Part shown: positions 53,694 through 63,020 of the stretch, piece after piece | Layout of the letters: each line of letters opens with the position of its first letter | Numbering within the stretch: position 1 is the first letter of the stretch | Origin: Glycomyces paridis | GTDB taxonomy: Bacteria; Actinomycetota; Actinomycetes; Mycobacteriales; Micromonosporaceae | Length of the DNA: 64,000 nucleotides | Assembly (NCBI RefSeq): GCF_004912155.1 | Contig: NZ_STGX01000009.1 | Coordinates: 119,578-183,577 of the forward strand | Direction of reading: 5' to 3' | The notes under the pieces: generated by a model | Database searches by the model: none | Told to the model about the DNA's origin: nothing | The model's input: only the letters and a program-made list of their open reading frames with translations | Program-made: the position numbers and the translations under genes

Positions 53694-55973
53694 CTATGCG
53701 CCGATCGCCGGGCGCCACGTCTCTCCGGCCGCGAGGTCCTTGCGGCCCAGGCGGACGCCGTTCACCTGCACGTGGACGGCGGTGTCGACCTCGGCGCGCA
53801 GCGCGACCTCCGCGACCCTCCCGTCCCGCCACGCCAGGCTCGCGACGGTGACGCCGCCGCGGGCCCGCAGGCCCCGGACCTCGCCCTCGGGCCAGGCCGA
53901 GGGCAGCGCGGGCAGCAGCTCGACCACGGGCACGCCGTCGACGGCGCGGTGCGACTGCACGAGCATCTCGGCGATCGCGGCGGTGGTGCCGAAGTTCCCG
54001 TCTATCTGGAACGGCGGGTGCGCGCACAGCAGCGAGGAGTAGACGCCGCCGTCGGCGTACTCGGCCCCGGCCCCGCGGAACCCGACCGGGGTCAGGAACT
54101 CCCCGAGCAGCCGGTGCGCCCGGTCGCCGTCGCCCAGACGCGCCCACAGCGCGGTCTTCCACGCCAGGGACCAGCCGGTGCCCGCGTCCCCTCTCGCCTC
54201 CAGGCTCGCGCGCGCGGCGTCGAGCAGCTCGGGCTCGTCGGCGAGCGAGTCGCCGGGGAAGACCCCGTACAGGTGCGAGACGTGCCGGTGGTGCGGCTCG
54301 GCCTCCTCGCGCTCGGCGGCCCATTCGAGCAGGCGCCCGTCGGCGCCGACCTTCGGGACGGCCAGGCGGGGCATGGCCTCCTTGATGCCCTCCACGAGCT
54401 GGAGGTCCGCGCCGTGCAGGGTCTCGGCGACCACGTCGGCCGCTTCGAGGACGAACGCGAACAGCTCCCGGACCAGGGCCGTGTCCATGCCGGTGGTCTC
54501 GTCCACCGCCGAGTTCCCTTGCGGCGTGGCGAACTCGTTCTCGGGGCTCGTCGCCGGGCTCGTCACGAGCGTGCCGTCCGAGCCCTCGGTGAGCCGGTCG
54601 AACGCGAACCGCGCCGCGCCGAGCGCGATCGGGAGCCGGTCGGCCAGGAACTCCTCGTCGCGGCCGAACCGCCAGTGCTCGGCGAGGTGCATCGACAGCC
54701 ACAGGCCGGCCATCGGCCAGGACTGCCAGCAGGCCCGGCCGTCCACAGGGGTGGTCAGACGCCAGAAGTCGGTGTTGTGGTGGCAGCACCAGCCGCCCGC
54801 GCCGTACAGGCGCCGGGCGGTCTCGGCGCCGGCCTCGGCGAGCTCGCCGACGAGGTCGAACAGGGGCTCGTGGAACTCCGGCAGGCCGCAGGTCTCGGCC
54901 GGCCAGTAGTTCATCTCGACGTTGATGTTCGTCGTGTAGTCGCAGTTCCACGGCGGCGTGACCTCGCGGTTCCAGATGCCCTGGAGGTTCGCGGCCTGCG
55001 TGCCGGGCCGCGAGGAGGCGGCCAGGAGGTAGCGTCCGAACTGGAACGCGAGCACCGCCAGGCCCTCGTCGCCCTCGCCCGACGCGCGCCGCCGCAGCCG
55101 TTCGGCGGTCGACGCCCCGGTCTCGGCGGCGGGCAGGTCCAGTTCCACCCGGTCCATGACGGACCGGTGCGCCGCGACGTGCGCCGCCAGCAGCGCCGCC
55201 CAGCCGTTCGCCGCCGCCCTCCGCGAGTCGCTTTGCGCCGCTTCGAACGCGGCGTTCCGGTCCTCGCCGGAGTGCAGCGAGAGGTAGACCTCCACGAGGC
55301 GGCAGCCTGAGAAGCGGTGCCCGCCGCTGCGCGGGGTCACGTCCCCGTCGGCGCGCAGCTGCGCGTTGAGCCCCAGGCCCCGCACGCCCTCGGTGGTCGA
55401 GTAGTCGGGGACGCCGTCGGCGACGCTCACCGGCGCGTGCCCGGTGAAGCGCAGCTCGTCGTAGTCGGCCAGGGTGCTGCCGCGCTCGTGCGGCCAGTCG
55501 AATTCCAGGTCGAGGTCGAAGGGCTCGCCCAGGGGCTCCACGGTGGTCCACCGGACCGCGAGCACGCCGTGCGCGGCCGAAACGAACGCCTCCTGGCGGA
55601 CCCGGCCGCGCACCACCGTCGCCACGCCGTCGCGCAGGTCCAGCTCCCGGTGCTCGGGAGCCGCGTCGTCGGAGTGCGTCGCGACGAGGGACCCGGCGGG
55701 CTGGTAGGCCTCGGGGCTGCTGCCGCGCATACCGGTCAGCACCTGGTCGGCGGCGTGGAACTCGCCGCGGCGCACCAGTTCGGCGGCCTCGGCGGCGAGC
55801 CCTTCGGCGCCTTCGGGGATCGCCCACGACCCGTCGCCGGACCAGAATCCGTCCTCGTTCAGGTCGATCCGGCGGCCCCACAGCATCGCGCCGACGCGGC
55901 CGTCGCCGAGGGGCAGGCCGTCGTGCCATTCGCTTGCGGGCGTGTCGTAGACGAGCTTCAATGCCTCTGCCAT
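53694..55973 (-). CDS. GH95-family glycoside hydrolase (alpha-fucosidase/galactosidase type)
   Basis: The 759-residue protein has the GH95 layout: an N-terminal beta domain starting with YDTPASEWHDGLPLGDGRVGAM, then an (alpha/alpha)6 barrel with NLQGIWNREVTPPWNCDYT, INVEMNYWPAE and CCHHNTDFW. A late QIDGNFG supplies the catalytic-site Asp. GH95 enzymes invert alpha-1,2-L-fucose, and some act on L-galactose. There is no signal peptide, so it should act in the cytoplasm on imported sugars. The start at 55973 lies about 190 bp from the divergent LPXTG gene. No sugar transporter is adjacent. Confidence 0.93.
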   Translation of the reverse strand: MAEALKLVYDTPASEWHDGLPLGDGRVGAMLWGRRIDLNEDGFWSGDGSWAIPEGAEGLAAEAAELVRRGEFHAADQVLTGMRGSSPEAYQPAGSLVATHSDDAAPEHRELDLRDGVATVVRGRVRQEAFVSAAHGVLAVRWTTVEPLGEPFDLDLEFDWPHERGSTLADYDELRFTGHAPVSVADGVPDYSTTEGVRGLGLNAQLRADGDVTPRSGGHRFSGCRLVEVYLSLHSGEDRNAAFEAAQSDSRRAAANGWAALLAAHVAAHRSVMDRVELDLPAAETGASTAERLRRRASGEGDEGLAVLAFQFGRYLLAASSRPGTQAANLQGIWNREVTPPWNCDYTTNINVEMNYWPAETCGLPEFHEPLFDLVGELAEAGAETARRLYGAGGWCCHHNTDFWRLTTPVDGRACWQSWPMAGLWLSMHLAEHWRFGRDEEFLADRLPIALGAARFAFDRLTEGSDGTLVTSPATSPENEFATPQGNSAVDETTGMDTALVRELFAFVLEAADVVAETLHGADLQLVEGIKEAMPRLAVPKVGADGRLLEWAAEREEAEPHHRHVSHLYGVFPGDSLADEPELLDAARASLEARGDAGTGWSLAWKTALWARLGDGDRAHRLLGEFLTPVGFRGAGAEYADGGVYSSLLCAHPPFQIDGNFGTTAAIAEMLVQSHRAVDGVPVVELLPALPSAWPEGEVRGLRARGGVTVASLAWRDGRVAEVALRAEVDTAVHVQVNGVRLGRKDLAAGETWRPAIGA

Positions 55974-56074
55974 GACCCGATCCTATAGGATTCCCGGTCC
56001 GCTTCGGCGCCGGGTGAGGGCGCCCCGCCGCGGCCCCGGTCTCCGAGGATGCTTCACTCTGACGTGTTGCAACC

Positions 56075-56095
56075 TCACGTTCGCAGTGAACGTGA
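56075..56095. promoter_or_regulatory. Perfect palindromic operator candidate between GH95 and LPXTG genes
   Basis: TCACGTTC (56075-56082) and GAACGTGA (56088-56095) form a perfect 8-bp inverted repeat with a five-base spacer, in the only intergenic space between the two divergent genes. The form fits a dimeric regulator of LacI or GntR size. It could control either gene or both. Confidence 0.5.
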
Positions 56096-56163
56096 ATGGT
56101 GTGCCCCAACCCCGAACCCGGCACGTTCGCTCCCTAGGCAGCACTACACGGAGAGCATTCACA

Positions 56164-56865
56164 GTGGAACGCAATCGATCCCTCACCTCCCGCGGCGCGC
56201 TCGGCCTGGCCGCCGCCGCGGGCCTCACCGGCGTCCTCGCCTTCGGCTCGCCCGCCCACGCGGCGGTCGCCGTGATCCCCATCAACGGCGGCAACGTGCC
56301 CACGACCGCCGAGGACTTCAAGGACAACTCCTGCGACAACCTCCCCGGCGACCTCGCCGCGGACGTCGACGGCTGGGTCTTCGTGCTGCCGGCGGCCGCC
56401 GGCGCCGAAGGCAACTTCATCTCGGTCACCGCCACCTTCGAGGACGGCGACGGCGGCGAGCACGTCCTCACCACCGACGCCGACGGCGGCATCGTCTCCG
56501 GCAGCGGCGACAACAAGGCCTACATCATCACCCCCGCGGGCTGGACCCTCACCGACGCCGAGGCCGAGGTCGAGGACCCCGCCGAAGGCGCCAAGTTCAA
56601 CCTCACCCACGCGTGCCCCGGCTCGCCGGGCGAGAACCCGTCCAGCCCCGAGGAGAGCCCCTCGGCCCCCGGTTCGGAGAGCCCCAGCGCCCCCGGCTCC
56701 GAGAGCCCCTCGGCGCCCGGTGAGGAGTCGACCACCCCGGTCGGCTCGACCCTCCCGACCACCGGTACGCCGCTGACGATCACCCTCGTCTCGGCCGCGG
56801 CCCTCGCCGCCGCCGGAGCGGTCCTGTTCCTGATGCGCCGCCGCCGCGCGGCCCAGGACTGGTAG
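56164..56865 (+). CDS. LPXTG-anchored cell-wall protein (short paralogue)
   Basis: The 233-residue protein has a signal peptide ending at AHA (about residue 36). A compact domain (about 38-150) contains [29 protein letters not shown] and [15 protein letters not shown], with one N-terminal and one C-terminal cysteine that may pair. A Ser/Pro/Glu spacer leads to a sorting signal: LPTTG at 197-201, a hydrophobic helix and RRRRAAQDW. Sortase should attach it to peptidoglycan; no sortase gene is in the window. GTG 56164 is preceded by GGAG at the same distance as in the paralogue. Confidence 0.85.
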   Translation: MERNRSLTSRGALGLAAAAGLTGVLAFGSPAHAAVAVIPINGGNVPTTAEDFKDNSCDNLPGDLAADVDGWVFVLPAAAGAEGNFISVTATFEDGDGGEHVLTTDADGGIVSGSGDNKAYIITPAGWTLTDAEAEVEDPAEGAKFNLTHACPGSPGENPSSPEESPSAPGSESPSAPGSESPSAPGEESTTPVGSTLPTTGTPLTITLVSAAALAAAGAVLFLMRRRRAAQDW

Positions 56866-56887
56866 TCCCCAAGGCCGAAAGGCCCCC

Positions 56888-56922
56888 GCGACGCCCCCGA
56901 GGCACTGCCTCGGGGGCGTCGT
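56888..56922 (+). terminator. Terminator after the short LPXTG gene
   Basis: A GC-rich stem of about 14 bp (56888-56902 with 56908-56922) has a five-base loop. Confidence 0.75.
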
Positions 56923-57122
56923 CGTCTTCGTGGGATTAAGGACCGTTTTGGCAGGTCAGCCGTTCGGTCGAGTACACGATCATCCGAATGAGACGCAACT
57001 TCGCGTTCCCCGGCGGCGTGAATCCAGCGCCCGATCCTCATCGAAGCGCGGCCGACATCGCCGTCGAATCCGGTGCGTTCGACCCTTCGGCCCTTCGACC
57101 ACCCATCACGGAGTCAACCATC

Positions 57123-58160
57123 TTGAAACTCACCAGAAGACACAAGACGCTCGGCGCGATCGCCGCGGCCGGCCTCGCCGCCGCGACGGCGCTGGCGTTC
57201 GCCGTGCCCGCGATGGCGGGCGGCCTCTCCACCATCGACATCAACCCCGGCAACGTGCCCACGACCGCCGAGGACTTCAAGAACAGCTGCGACCAGATCC
57301 CCGGCGACACCGCCTACTGGCTCGACGGCTGGGTGTTCGTGCTGCCCTCCTCGGTGGGCGCCAAGGGCAACTTCAAGTACATCGAAGCGGTCTTCCAGGA
57401 CGAGGACGGCAACGTCGTGCGGTTCAACACCGACGACGACGGCGGCATCGTCTCCGGGAGCGGCGACAACAAGGCCTACATCATCACGCCCGCCGGGCTC
57501 ACCCTCATCGACGCCACGGCCGAGGTGAAGCTCAAGGACGAGGACGGCAACAAGAAGAAGCGGTTCAACCTGACGCACACCTGCCCGGCCACCGAGGAGC
57601 CCCCGGGGGAGGAGACCCCGAGCGAGGAGCCCACCACGGAGGAGCCGACCACCGAGGCGCCCACCACGGAGGAGCCCACGACCGACGCGCCGTCGTCCGA
57701 GGTTCCCACTTCGGAGGCACCGACCTCCGAGGCCCCGACGTCCGAAGCGCCGACCAGCGAGGCACCGACCTCTGAGGCTCCGACTTCTGAAGCGCCGACC
57801 AGCGAAGCGCCCACGTCCGAGGCACCGACGTCCGAGGCGCCCACCTCGGAAGCGCCGACTTCTGAAGCGCCCACGAGCGACGCGCCGTCGTCCGAGGTTC
57901 CCTCTTCCGAGGCGCCGACCTCTGAAGCGCCGACCGAGGAGTCCTCCAGTCCTGCCGAGGAGACGTCGAGCCCGGCCGAGTCGAGCGCCGAGGCCGAGCC
58001 GTCGAGTTCGGCGCCTGCGGAGGTCTCGACCTCACCGGCCGGGTCGATCCTGCCGACCACGGGTTCGTCGCTCTCGTTCGTGCTGGTCGCCGCCGGCGTC
58101 CTCATGGCCGCGGGCGTCGTGCTCCTGGTCTTCATGCGCCGCAGGCGCGAGACCGCTTAG
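57123..58160 (+). CDS. LPXTG-anchored cell-wall protein with TSEAP stalk (long paralogue)
   Basis: The 345-residue protein has a signal peptide ending at AMA (about residue 33) and the same folded domain as its neighbour ([44 protein letters not shown]). A Thr/Glu/Pro then TSEAP-repeat stalk (about 160-290) follows, and a sorting signal with LPTTG at 310-314, a helix and RRRRETA. The start is probably TTG 57123, because GGAG lies ten bases upstream as in the paralogue; the frame is open further left from 56988. The stalk should lift the domain beyond the wall. Confidence 0.85.
   Translation: MKLTRRHKTLGAIAAAGLAAATALAFAVPAMAGGLSTIDINPGNVPTTAEDFKNSCDQIPGDTAYWLDGWVFVLPSSVGAKGNFKYIEAVFQDEDGNVVRFNTDDDGGIVSGSGDNKAYIITPAGLTLIDATAEVKLKDEDGNKKKRFNLTHTCPATEEPPGEETPSEEPTTEEPTTEAPTTEEPTTDAPSSEVPTSEAPTSEAPTSEAPTSEAPTSEAPTSEAPTSEAPTSEAPTSEAPTSEAPTSEAPTSDAPSSEVPSSEAPTSEAPTEESSSPAEETSSPAESSAEAEPSSSAPAEVSTSPAGSILPTTGSSLSFVLVAAGVLMAAGVVLLVFMRRRRETA
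57630..57940 (+). repeat. 15-bp coding repeat encoding TSEAP units
   Basis: About eleven consecutive TSEAP pentapeptides, flanked by related TTEEP, SSEVP and TSDAP units, are coded by 15-bp repeats with many silent differences (TCC, AGC and TCT for Ser; GAG and GAA for Glu). Silent variation suggests selection on the peptide, while unit number may change by slippage. Confidence 0.85.
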
Positions 58161-58329
58161 GACCGCACGGCGGCGGTACCGTCCTCACGCTCGGATTCGT
58201 GATCGAACTGTGATGCAACCGAGCGCGACACCGCCGCGTTTAGCAGTTGTCTCAAGGCAGGAGGCCCGGCGCGCGAGCGACGGGCCGGAGACGACGGACT
58301 ACCGCCCGCTGCTTGACGGTGCGGTCCTT

Positions 58330-58365
58330 GTCGAGCCCCCGGAATCCTGCCACCGGGGGCTCGAC
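58330..58365 (+). terminator. First of two tandem hairpins
   Basis: A perfect 13-bp stem (58330-58342 with 58353-58365) has a ten-base loop. Confidence 0.7.
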
Positions 58366-58372
58366 CCTAATC

Positions 58373-58411
58373 GACGCCCCGGAGCCGTCCCCCCCTTGGC
58401 TCCGGGGCGTC
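58373..58411 (+). terminator. Second of two tandem hairpins
   Basis: A perfect 14-bp stem (58373-58386 with 58398-58411) has a C/T-rich loop, seven bases after the first hairpin. A double terminator probably protects the permease gene from read-through. Confidence 0.7.
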
Positions 58412-58586
58412 GCTGTTCTCCGCGTCATATCGCGTGCGTAAAACTCATGTTTCGCGCGCCCGAACGCTTTGCTTTCGTTGGCGGACCCGGTACATTACCC
58501 GCAGGTTCAGTACCCGCCCCATTACCCTGTTTCCCGAGGTGCCTGCTGCCCGGCATCCACCGCGCCTTCACAGGAGTGCCCGCCAC

Positions 58587-59993
58587 ATGGCCACCGAAGC
58601 CACCAAGAAGAAGGACGCGCCCGAGCCCGGACTCGGCCGCGTCGACAAGTACTTCGGGATGACCGAGAACAAGACCAACTGGAAGCGCGAGGTCCTCGCC
58701 GGGACCACGACGTTCCTGGCAATGGCCTACATCCTCGCCGTCAACCCCGGCATCCTCAGTTTCGGTCTCTCCGAGGCCCTGAACCCGGCCGAGCCGCTGG
58801 CGGCGATCGCCAACGGCACCGCCCCCGACCCGGGGGCGATCTTCACGGCCACCGCGCTCGCCTCGGCACTCGGCTGCCTCGTCATGGGCCTGTGGGCCCG
58901 CTACCCGATCGCCACCGCGCCCGGCATGGGCCTGAACGCGTTCTTCGCGTTCACCGTGGTCCTCACCCTCGGCATCCCGTGGCAGACCGCGCTCACCGGC
59001 ACGCTCGTGTCCGGCGTCCTGTTCTTCCTCCTCGCCGTGACCGGCGCGCGCGAGTACATCATCAACGCCATTCCCGCCCAGCTCAAACTGGCCGTGGGCG
59101 CGGGCATCGGACTGTTCATCGCGTTCATCGGCCTCAAGAACGGCGGGCTCGTCGTCGGCTCCGACGCGACGCTGGTGAAGATCGGCGACTTCTCGGAAGG
59201 CACCGTGCTCCTCACGGTGTTCGGCCTCGTCGTCACCGCCGTGTTCATGGTCCTCGGCTGGAAGGGCGGCGTCTTCTACGGGATGCTCGCCACGCTCGGC
59301 CTCGGCCTCGCGACCGGCGTCATCGACCTCCAGCTGGCCGAAGGGTTCACGCCGAACCTCGACGCGGCGGGCGCGGCCTTCACCGGCTTCGAGGACGCCT
59401 TCACCGTCCACATGATCGCGGTCATCCTGACCATGCTGTTCGTGGACTTCTTCGACACCGCCGGGACGCTGTTCGCCGTGGCCGGCCAGGCCGGGCTCGT
59501 CAAGGACGGCAAGCTCCCGCGCGCCGGGCGCGCCCTCGCCACCGACTCGATCGCGACCTCGGCGGGCGCCGTGCTCGGCACCTCGACCACCACGGCCTAC
59601 ATCGAGTCCACCGCGGGCGTCTCCGTCGGCGGCCGGACCGGTTTGACCGCCGTGACCACCGGGTTCTGGTTCCTCGTGTCGCTGGTGGCGTTCCCGGTGT
59701 TCGGCCTGGTCGCCAACAACCCGTCGGTGACCGCGCCCGCGCTCATCGTCGTGGGCGTGCTCATGGCGAAGGCGCTCGGCGAGATCGAATGGGTGAAGCT
59801 CGAGTACGCGATTCCGGCGTTCCTCATCGTCGCCGCGATGCCGCTGACCTACTCGATCTCCAACGGCATCGCCCTGGGCCTGGTGTTCTTCCCGATCATG
59901 ATGGCCGCCAAGGGCCGCTGGAAGGAAGTCCACCCGATCGCCTGGGTGCTCATGCTCGCCTCGATCGGGTACTTCCTGTTCCTGACCGAGTAA
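58587..59993 (+). CDS. AzgA-family purine permease (guanine/hypoxanthine type)
   Basis: The 468-residue protein has about 12-14 membrane helices. It carries the AzgA-like signatures NWKREVLAGTTTFLAMAYILAVNP near the N-terminus, ATAPGMGLNAFFAF (about 110-123), FVDFFDTAGTLFAV and TSTTTAYIESTAGVSVGGRTGL. Family members are proton symporters for guanine, hypoxanthine or adenine. The N-terminal VDKYFGM segment is also typical. ATG 58587 follows CAGGAG ten bases upstream. It is monocistronic, with hairpins on both sides. Confidence 0.9.
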   Translation: MATEATKKKDAPEPGLGRVDKYFGMTENKTNWKREVLAGTTTFLAMAYILAVNPGILSFGLSEALNPAEPLAAIANGTAPDPGAIFTATALASALGCLVMGLWARYPIATAPGMGLNAFFAFTVVLTLGIPWQTALTGTLVSGVLFFLLAVTGAREYIINAIPAQLKLAVGAGIGLFIAFIGLKNGGLVVGSDATLVKIGDFSEGTVLLTVFGLVVTAVFMVLGWKGGVFYGMLATLGLGLATGVIDLQLAEGFTPNLDAAGAAFTGFEDAFTVHMIAVILTMLFVDFFDTAGTLFAVAGQAGLVKDGKLPRAGRALATDSIATSAGAVLGTSTTTAYIESTAGVSVGGRTGLTAVTTGFWFLVSLVAFPVFGLVANNPSVTAPALIVVGVLMAKALGEIEWVKLEYAIPAFLIVAAMPLTYSISNGIALGLVFFPIMMAAKGRWKEVHPIAWVLMLASIGYFLFLTE

Positions 59994-60024
59994 CGCGGTC
60001 TCGCGGAGCAGCCCTCCGGAACGC

Positions 60025-60061
60025 GGACGCCCCGGGAGTCGAGTCGACTCCCGGGGCGTCC
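60025..60061. terminator. Shared terminator of the purine permease and the convergent gene
   Basis: An interrupted palindrome of 37 bases gives a 17-bp perfect stem with a three-base loop between convergent stops. The central part contains the self-complementary GTCGAGTCGAC. Confidence 0.85.
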
Positions 60062-60077
60062 TCCGTTCTCGGGTCTT

Positions 60078-60791
60078 TTACGCGGGCAGGTAGGTCTGGA
60101 CCCAGTAGGTGACGATGCGGTCCTGGGAGTCGTTCTCCTCCAGGCTCTCCGAGACGGCGACGGTGAGGCGGGTCGTCTCGGGGTTCCACACGCACAGCGA
60201 GGTGCCGCCGCTGAGGCCGGTGAGGCCGTCGTCGGCGAAGCTGAGCTGGAGGTTCAGGAGGGCGTTCGCGCCGCCGGCCGCGTTGACCGCGTCCATGCAG
60301 TCCTCGGGGGAGGGCGATCCGGCGTCGAGGGGCGCGGCCGCGGTCGTGCCGGCGCTGGTGAGCGAGGCGACGTAGATGCCGTCGCCGTTCTCGCACGGGT
60401 TCCAGATGAGGTCGTCGGTCGCCTCGGCGCGGATGCTGGAGCTCGCGACGGGCTGCATCGGGTCCCCGAACTCGGCGTCGAAGTCGACGTGGAGGTACTG
60501 GCAGTCGCCCGCCGCGTCCTCCACGGTGGTCAGTATGAGCTGGGCGCCGGGGTTCTCGGGGGTCCAGGTGCTCTCGGGCGCGGGGGCCGCCGCCGTGGTG
60601 CCCTCTTCGGCGGCCTCGTCGGCGGCCTCGTCGGCGGCGTCCTGGCCGGTCTGCTCGGTCTCGGCGGCGTCCTTCGCGGGGTCGTCGCCGCGCAGCTGCT
60701 GGACGCCGACCATGATGCCCACGACGCTGGCGACGACGCCGATCACCGCGGCGATGACGCCGAGCGCTCCTTTTGCGGAATTCACCGGCAC
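60078..60791 (-). CDS. Single-pass membrane protein with extracytoplasmic domain, unknown function
   Basis: The 237-residue protein has one N-terminal helix (about 8-30), an acidic Asp/Glu/Ala linker (about 35-75) and an external domain of about 155 residues with four cysteines (in AGDCQYLHVDF, WNPCENGDG, PEDCMDAV and SLCVWNP) that may form two disulphides. No family is recognised. Start ATG 60791 or GTG 60785 are equivalent choices. It is followed by the shared hairpin facing the permease gene. Confidence 0.75.
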   Translation of the reverse strand: MPVNSAKGALGVIAAVIGVVASVVGIMVGVQQLRGDDPAKDAAETEQTGQDAADEAADEAAEEGTTAAAPAPESTWTPENPGAQLILTTVEDAAGDCQYLHVDFDAEFGDPMQPVASSSIRAEATDDLIWNPCENGDGIYVASLTSAGTTAAAPLDAGSPSPEDCMDAVNAAGGANALLNLQLSFADDGLTGLSGGTSLCVWNPETTRLTVAVSESLEENDSQDRIVTYWVQTYLPA

Positions 60792-60833
60792 ATGCTACTT
60801 CGCCGCGACTCGCGCGCGGTGTCTGAAACGAGC

Positions 60834-60862
60834 GGGGCCGGACGCGCATCGCGTCCGACCCC
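60834..60862 (-). terminator. Terminator of the ABC exporter operon
   Basis: A 13-position stem with one mismatch (60834-60846 with 60850-60862) has a CAT loop, 20 bp past the exporter permease stop. Confidence 0.75.
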
Positions 60863-60882
60863 GTCCCGGTTTCCTTGCGGCG

Positions 60883-62070
60883 CTAGGCGGCGCGGCGCAG
60901 GGCCTCGCTGATCTTCATGCGCGAGCCGGTGTAGAGCACCGAGCGCTTGTACAGCTGCGAGCCGAGCGCGAGCGCTCCGGCCGCGGCGAGCGCCAGGAGC
61001 ACGCCGGAGAGGCCGATCTGCCAGGCCGGGACCTCGGCGATCGCCATGCGGGTGGGCATCGCGATCCCCGAGAACGGCGGCACGATCGACAGGACCACCG
61101 CGAAGGTGCTCGTGGGCGCGTTGAGCAGGAAGATCGCGCCGAGGTAGGAGAGCGTCAGCGACATGATGAGCGGGGTCAGGACCGACCCGGACTCCTCCTG
61201 GCGCGAGACGAGCGAGCCGACGCCGCCGGCGAGGGTGCCGAAGAGCGCGAACGCGATGAGCCACCAGCCGATGCTGGAGACCGCCGCGGAGGCGGTGCCC
61301 GGCGGCAGGTCGGAGAGCATCCCGGTCGCGGAGGCGACGCCGAGACCGACCGCGACCATCGCGACGAGGTTGACCAGGGAGATGACGCCGAGGCCGATGA
61401 CCTTGCCGCCCAAGAGCTGCCAGGGCTTGAGGCTGGTCAGGAGGATCTCGACGATGCGGCTGGACTTCTCCTCGACCACGCCCATCGCGATGTACTGCAC
61501 CGGGGTCATGAGCATCATGAACATGATGATGGAGATGACCAGGCCGGTGAAGTAGCCGGTGATCGAGTCGGTGCCGCTGTCGTCGCCGAAGGTCACCGAC
61601 TCCAGCGGCTGCACGGTGAGCGCCCCGGCGATCTGGGCGTCGGTGAGGCCGGCGTCGCCGAGGTTGGTCTGGACGCTGGCGGCCTGCCAGGCGGAGTCGA
61701 GCTGGTTCTGGACGGCCGAGTCGAGGCCGTTCTCGCTGTAGACGCGGCCGTCGGCGACCGCGGCCTCGACGTCGCCGTCCTCGGCGGCCCGCTCGGCCTC
61801 GGCGGCCGAGTCGAACAGGGTGACGTCGAAGCCGCCCATGGCGTCGAGCTGGGTCTGCATCGCGTCGGCGCCGGTCCCGGCGAGGCCGATCTTCTCGTCG
61901 GCGTCGTCGCCGCCGAGGAAGCTCGGCAGCGCGGCGAGGATGCCGACGATGACGACGGTGACGATCATGCTGACGATGTTGGCCTTGGACAGGCCCCGGA
62001 CGCGGATCTCGCGTCCGGCCACGAGCATGAGCCCGCGCATCCGGGAGGTCTCGGAGGTCTGGTCGCTCAT
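60883..62070 (-). CDS. ABC-2 type exporter permease (NatB-like)
   Basis: The 395-residue protein has one N-terminal helix (about 29-48) and an external domain of about 130 residues with QNQLDSAWQAASVQ. Five or six helices follow, with the cytoplasmic motif VEEKSSRIVEILLTSLKPWQLLGGK typical of NatB/YhaP permeases. Homologues export sodium or drugs with a NatA ATPase. The start overlaps the ATPase gene by ATGA, so the two subunits are made together. Confidence 0.88.
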   Translation of the reverse strand: MSDQTSETSRMRGLMLVAGREIRVRGLSKANIVSMIVTVVIVGILAALPSFLGGDDADEKIGLAGTGADAMQTQLDAMGGFDVTLFDSAAEAERAAEDGDVEAAVADGRVYSENGLDSAVQNQLDSAWQAASVQTNLGDAGLTDAQIAGALTVQPLESVTFGDDSGTDSITGYFTGLVISIIMFMMLMTPVQYIAMGVVEEKSSRIVEILLTSLKPWQLLGGKVIGLGVISLVNLVAMVAVGLGVASATGMLSDLPPGTASAAVSSIGWWLIAFALFGTLAGGVGSLVSRQEESGSVLTPLIMSLTLSYLGAIFLLNAPTSTFAVVLSIVPPFSGIAMPTRMAIAEVPAWQIGLSGVLLALAAAGALALGSQLYKRSVLYTGSRMKISEALRRAA

Positions 62071-62936
62071 CGGGTCACGGCCTCTCGGAAGATCTCGGCG
62101 ATGGTGGGCTGGTCGTACGCGAAGTGGGTGACGCGCCCGGCCGCGGCCGCGATGCGCAGCACCTCCTGGTCGTCGGTGTCCTCGACGAGGTAGTCGTCGC
62201 CGTCGCGGGTGACGGTGCCGGGGAGGCGGCCGGTGAGGTCCTCGTCGGTGTCGACGGAGACGCGCAGCTGCTTGACCTCCTTGGCCTTGAGCTCCTCGAC
62301 GGTGCCGGAGGCGATGATCCTGCCGTTGCCGATGATGACGACGGAGTCGCACAGGCGCTCGATGAGGTCGAGCTGGTGGCTGGAGAAGATGACGGGCGCC
62401 CCGGCGGCGGCGCGGTCGCGCAGGGCGGTGCCCATGACGTCCACGGCGATCGGGTCGAGTCCGGAGAAGGGCTCGTCGAGGACGAGCACCTCGGGGTCGT
62501 GGACGAGGGAGACGGCGAGCTGGACGCGCTGCTGGTTGCCCAGCGAGAGGTCCTGGACGAAGTCGCCGGCGCGGTCGGAGAGGTTGAGCTGTTCGAGCAG
62601 GGCCGCGGCCGAGGCGCGGGCCTGGGCGCGGGTCATGCCGTGCAGCTCGCCGAAGTAGGCGATCTGCTCGGCGGTCTTCATCTTCGGGTAGAGCCCCCGT
62701 TCGGAGGGCATGTACCCGAACCGGCGGCGCTGTTCGACGCCGAGCGGGGCTCCGTTGTAGACGATCTGGCCGGAGTCGGCGGCCAGGACGCCCATCGCGA
62801 TGCGCATGGTCGTGGTCTTGCCGGCGCCGTTGGCGCCGACGAAGCCGACCACCTCGCCGGCGGCGGCCGCGAGCGACACGCCGTCGAGCGCCACGGTGTC
62901 GCCGAACCGCTTGTGCAGGTCCTTGATTTCGAGCAT
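62067..62936 (-). CDS. ABC exporter ATPase (NatA-like)
   Basis: The 289-residue ATPase has Walker A GANGAGKT (about 37-44), the NatA-type signature LSLGNQQRVQ in place of LSGGQ, Walker B VLVLDEPFSGLDP and the His switch FSSHQLD. A C-terminal region of about 80 residues is typical of DUF4162-containing members. It is the first gene of the two-gene exporter operon. A short TCCTTC-GCGA-GAAGGA hairpin at 63004-63019 lies upstream. Confidence 0.9.
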   Translation of the reverse strand: MLEIKDLHKRFGDTVALDGVSLAAAAGEVVGFVGANGAGKTTTMRIAMGVLAADSGQIVYNGAPLGVEQRRRFGYMPSERGLYPKMKTAEQIAYFGELHGMTRAQARASAAALLEQLNLSDRAGDFVQDLSLGNQQRVQLAVSLVHDPEVLVLDEPFSGLDPIAVDVMGTALRDRAAAGAPVIFSSHQLDLIERLCDSVVIIGNGRIIASGTVEELKAKEVKQLRVSVDTDEDLTGRLPGTVTRDGDDYLVEDTDDQEVLRIAAAAGRVTHFAYDQPTIAEIFREAVTR

Positions 62937-63020
62937 GTGTTCACCCTAGAGGCGCGGCGGACCCCGGGTCTTCCGTCTCACGGGGGATTCCGCCGGGCCG
63001 ACCTCCTTCGCGAGAAGGAA

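Larger units (their letters stand above)
58161..58586. other. 426-bp gap between the LPXTG gene and the purine permease
   Basis: It holds two adjacent hairpins (listed separately) and the presumed permease promoter after about 58420, where the DNA becomes less GC-rich. No gene and no known purine riboswitch core were recognised. Confidence 0.5.

Noticed and set aside
57630-57940. TSEAP-coding DNA as a CRISPR-like or mobile repeat
   Set aside because: The 15-bp period is in frame, the peptide is conserved and the variation is mostly silent, so it is a protein stalk.
58161-58586. Purine riboswitch before the AzgA-type permease
   Set aside because: No conserved purine-aptamer core or three-way junction was recognised; the structures there are two simple terminator hairpins.
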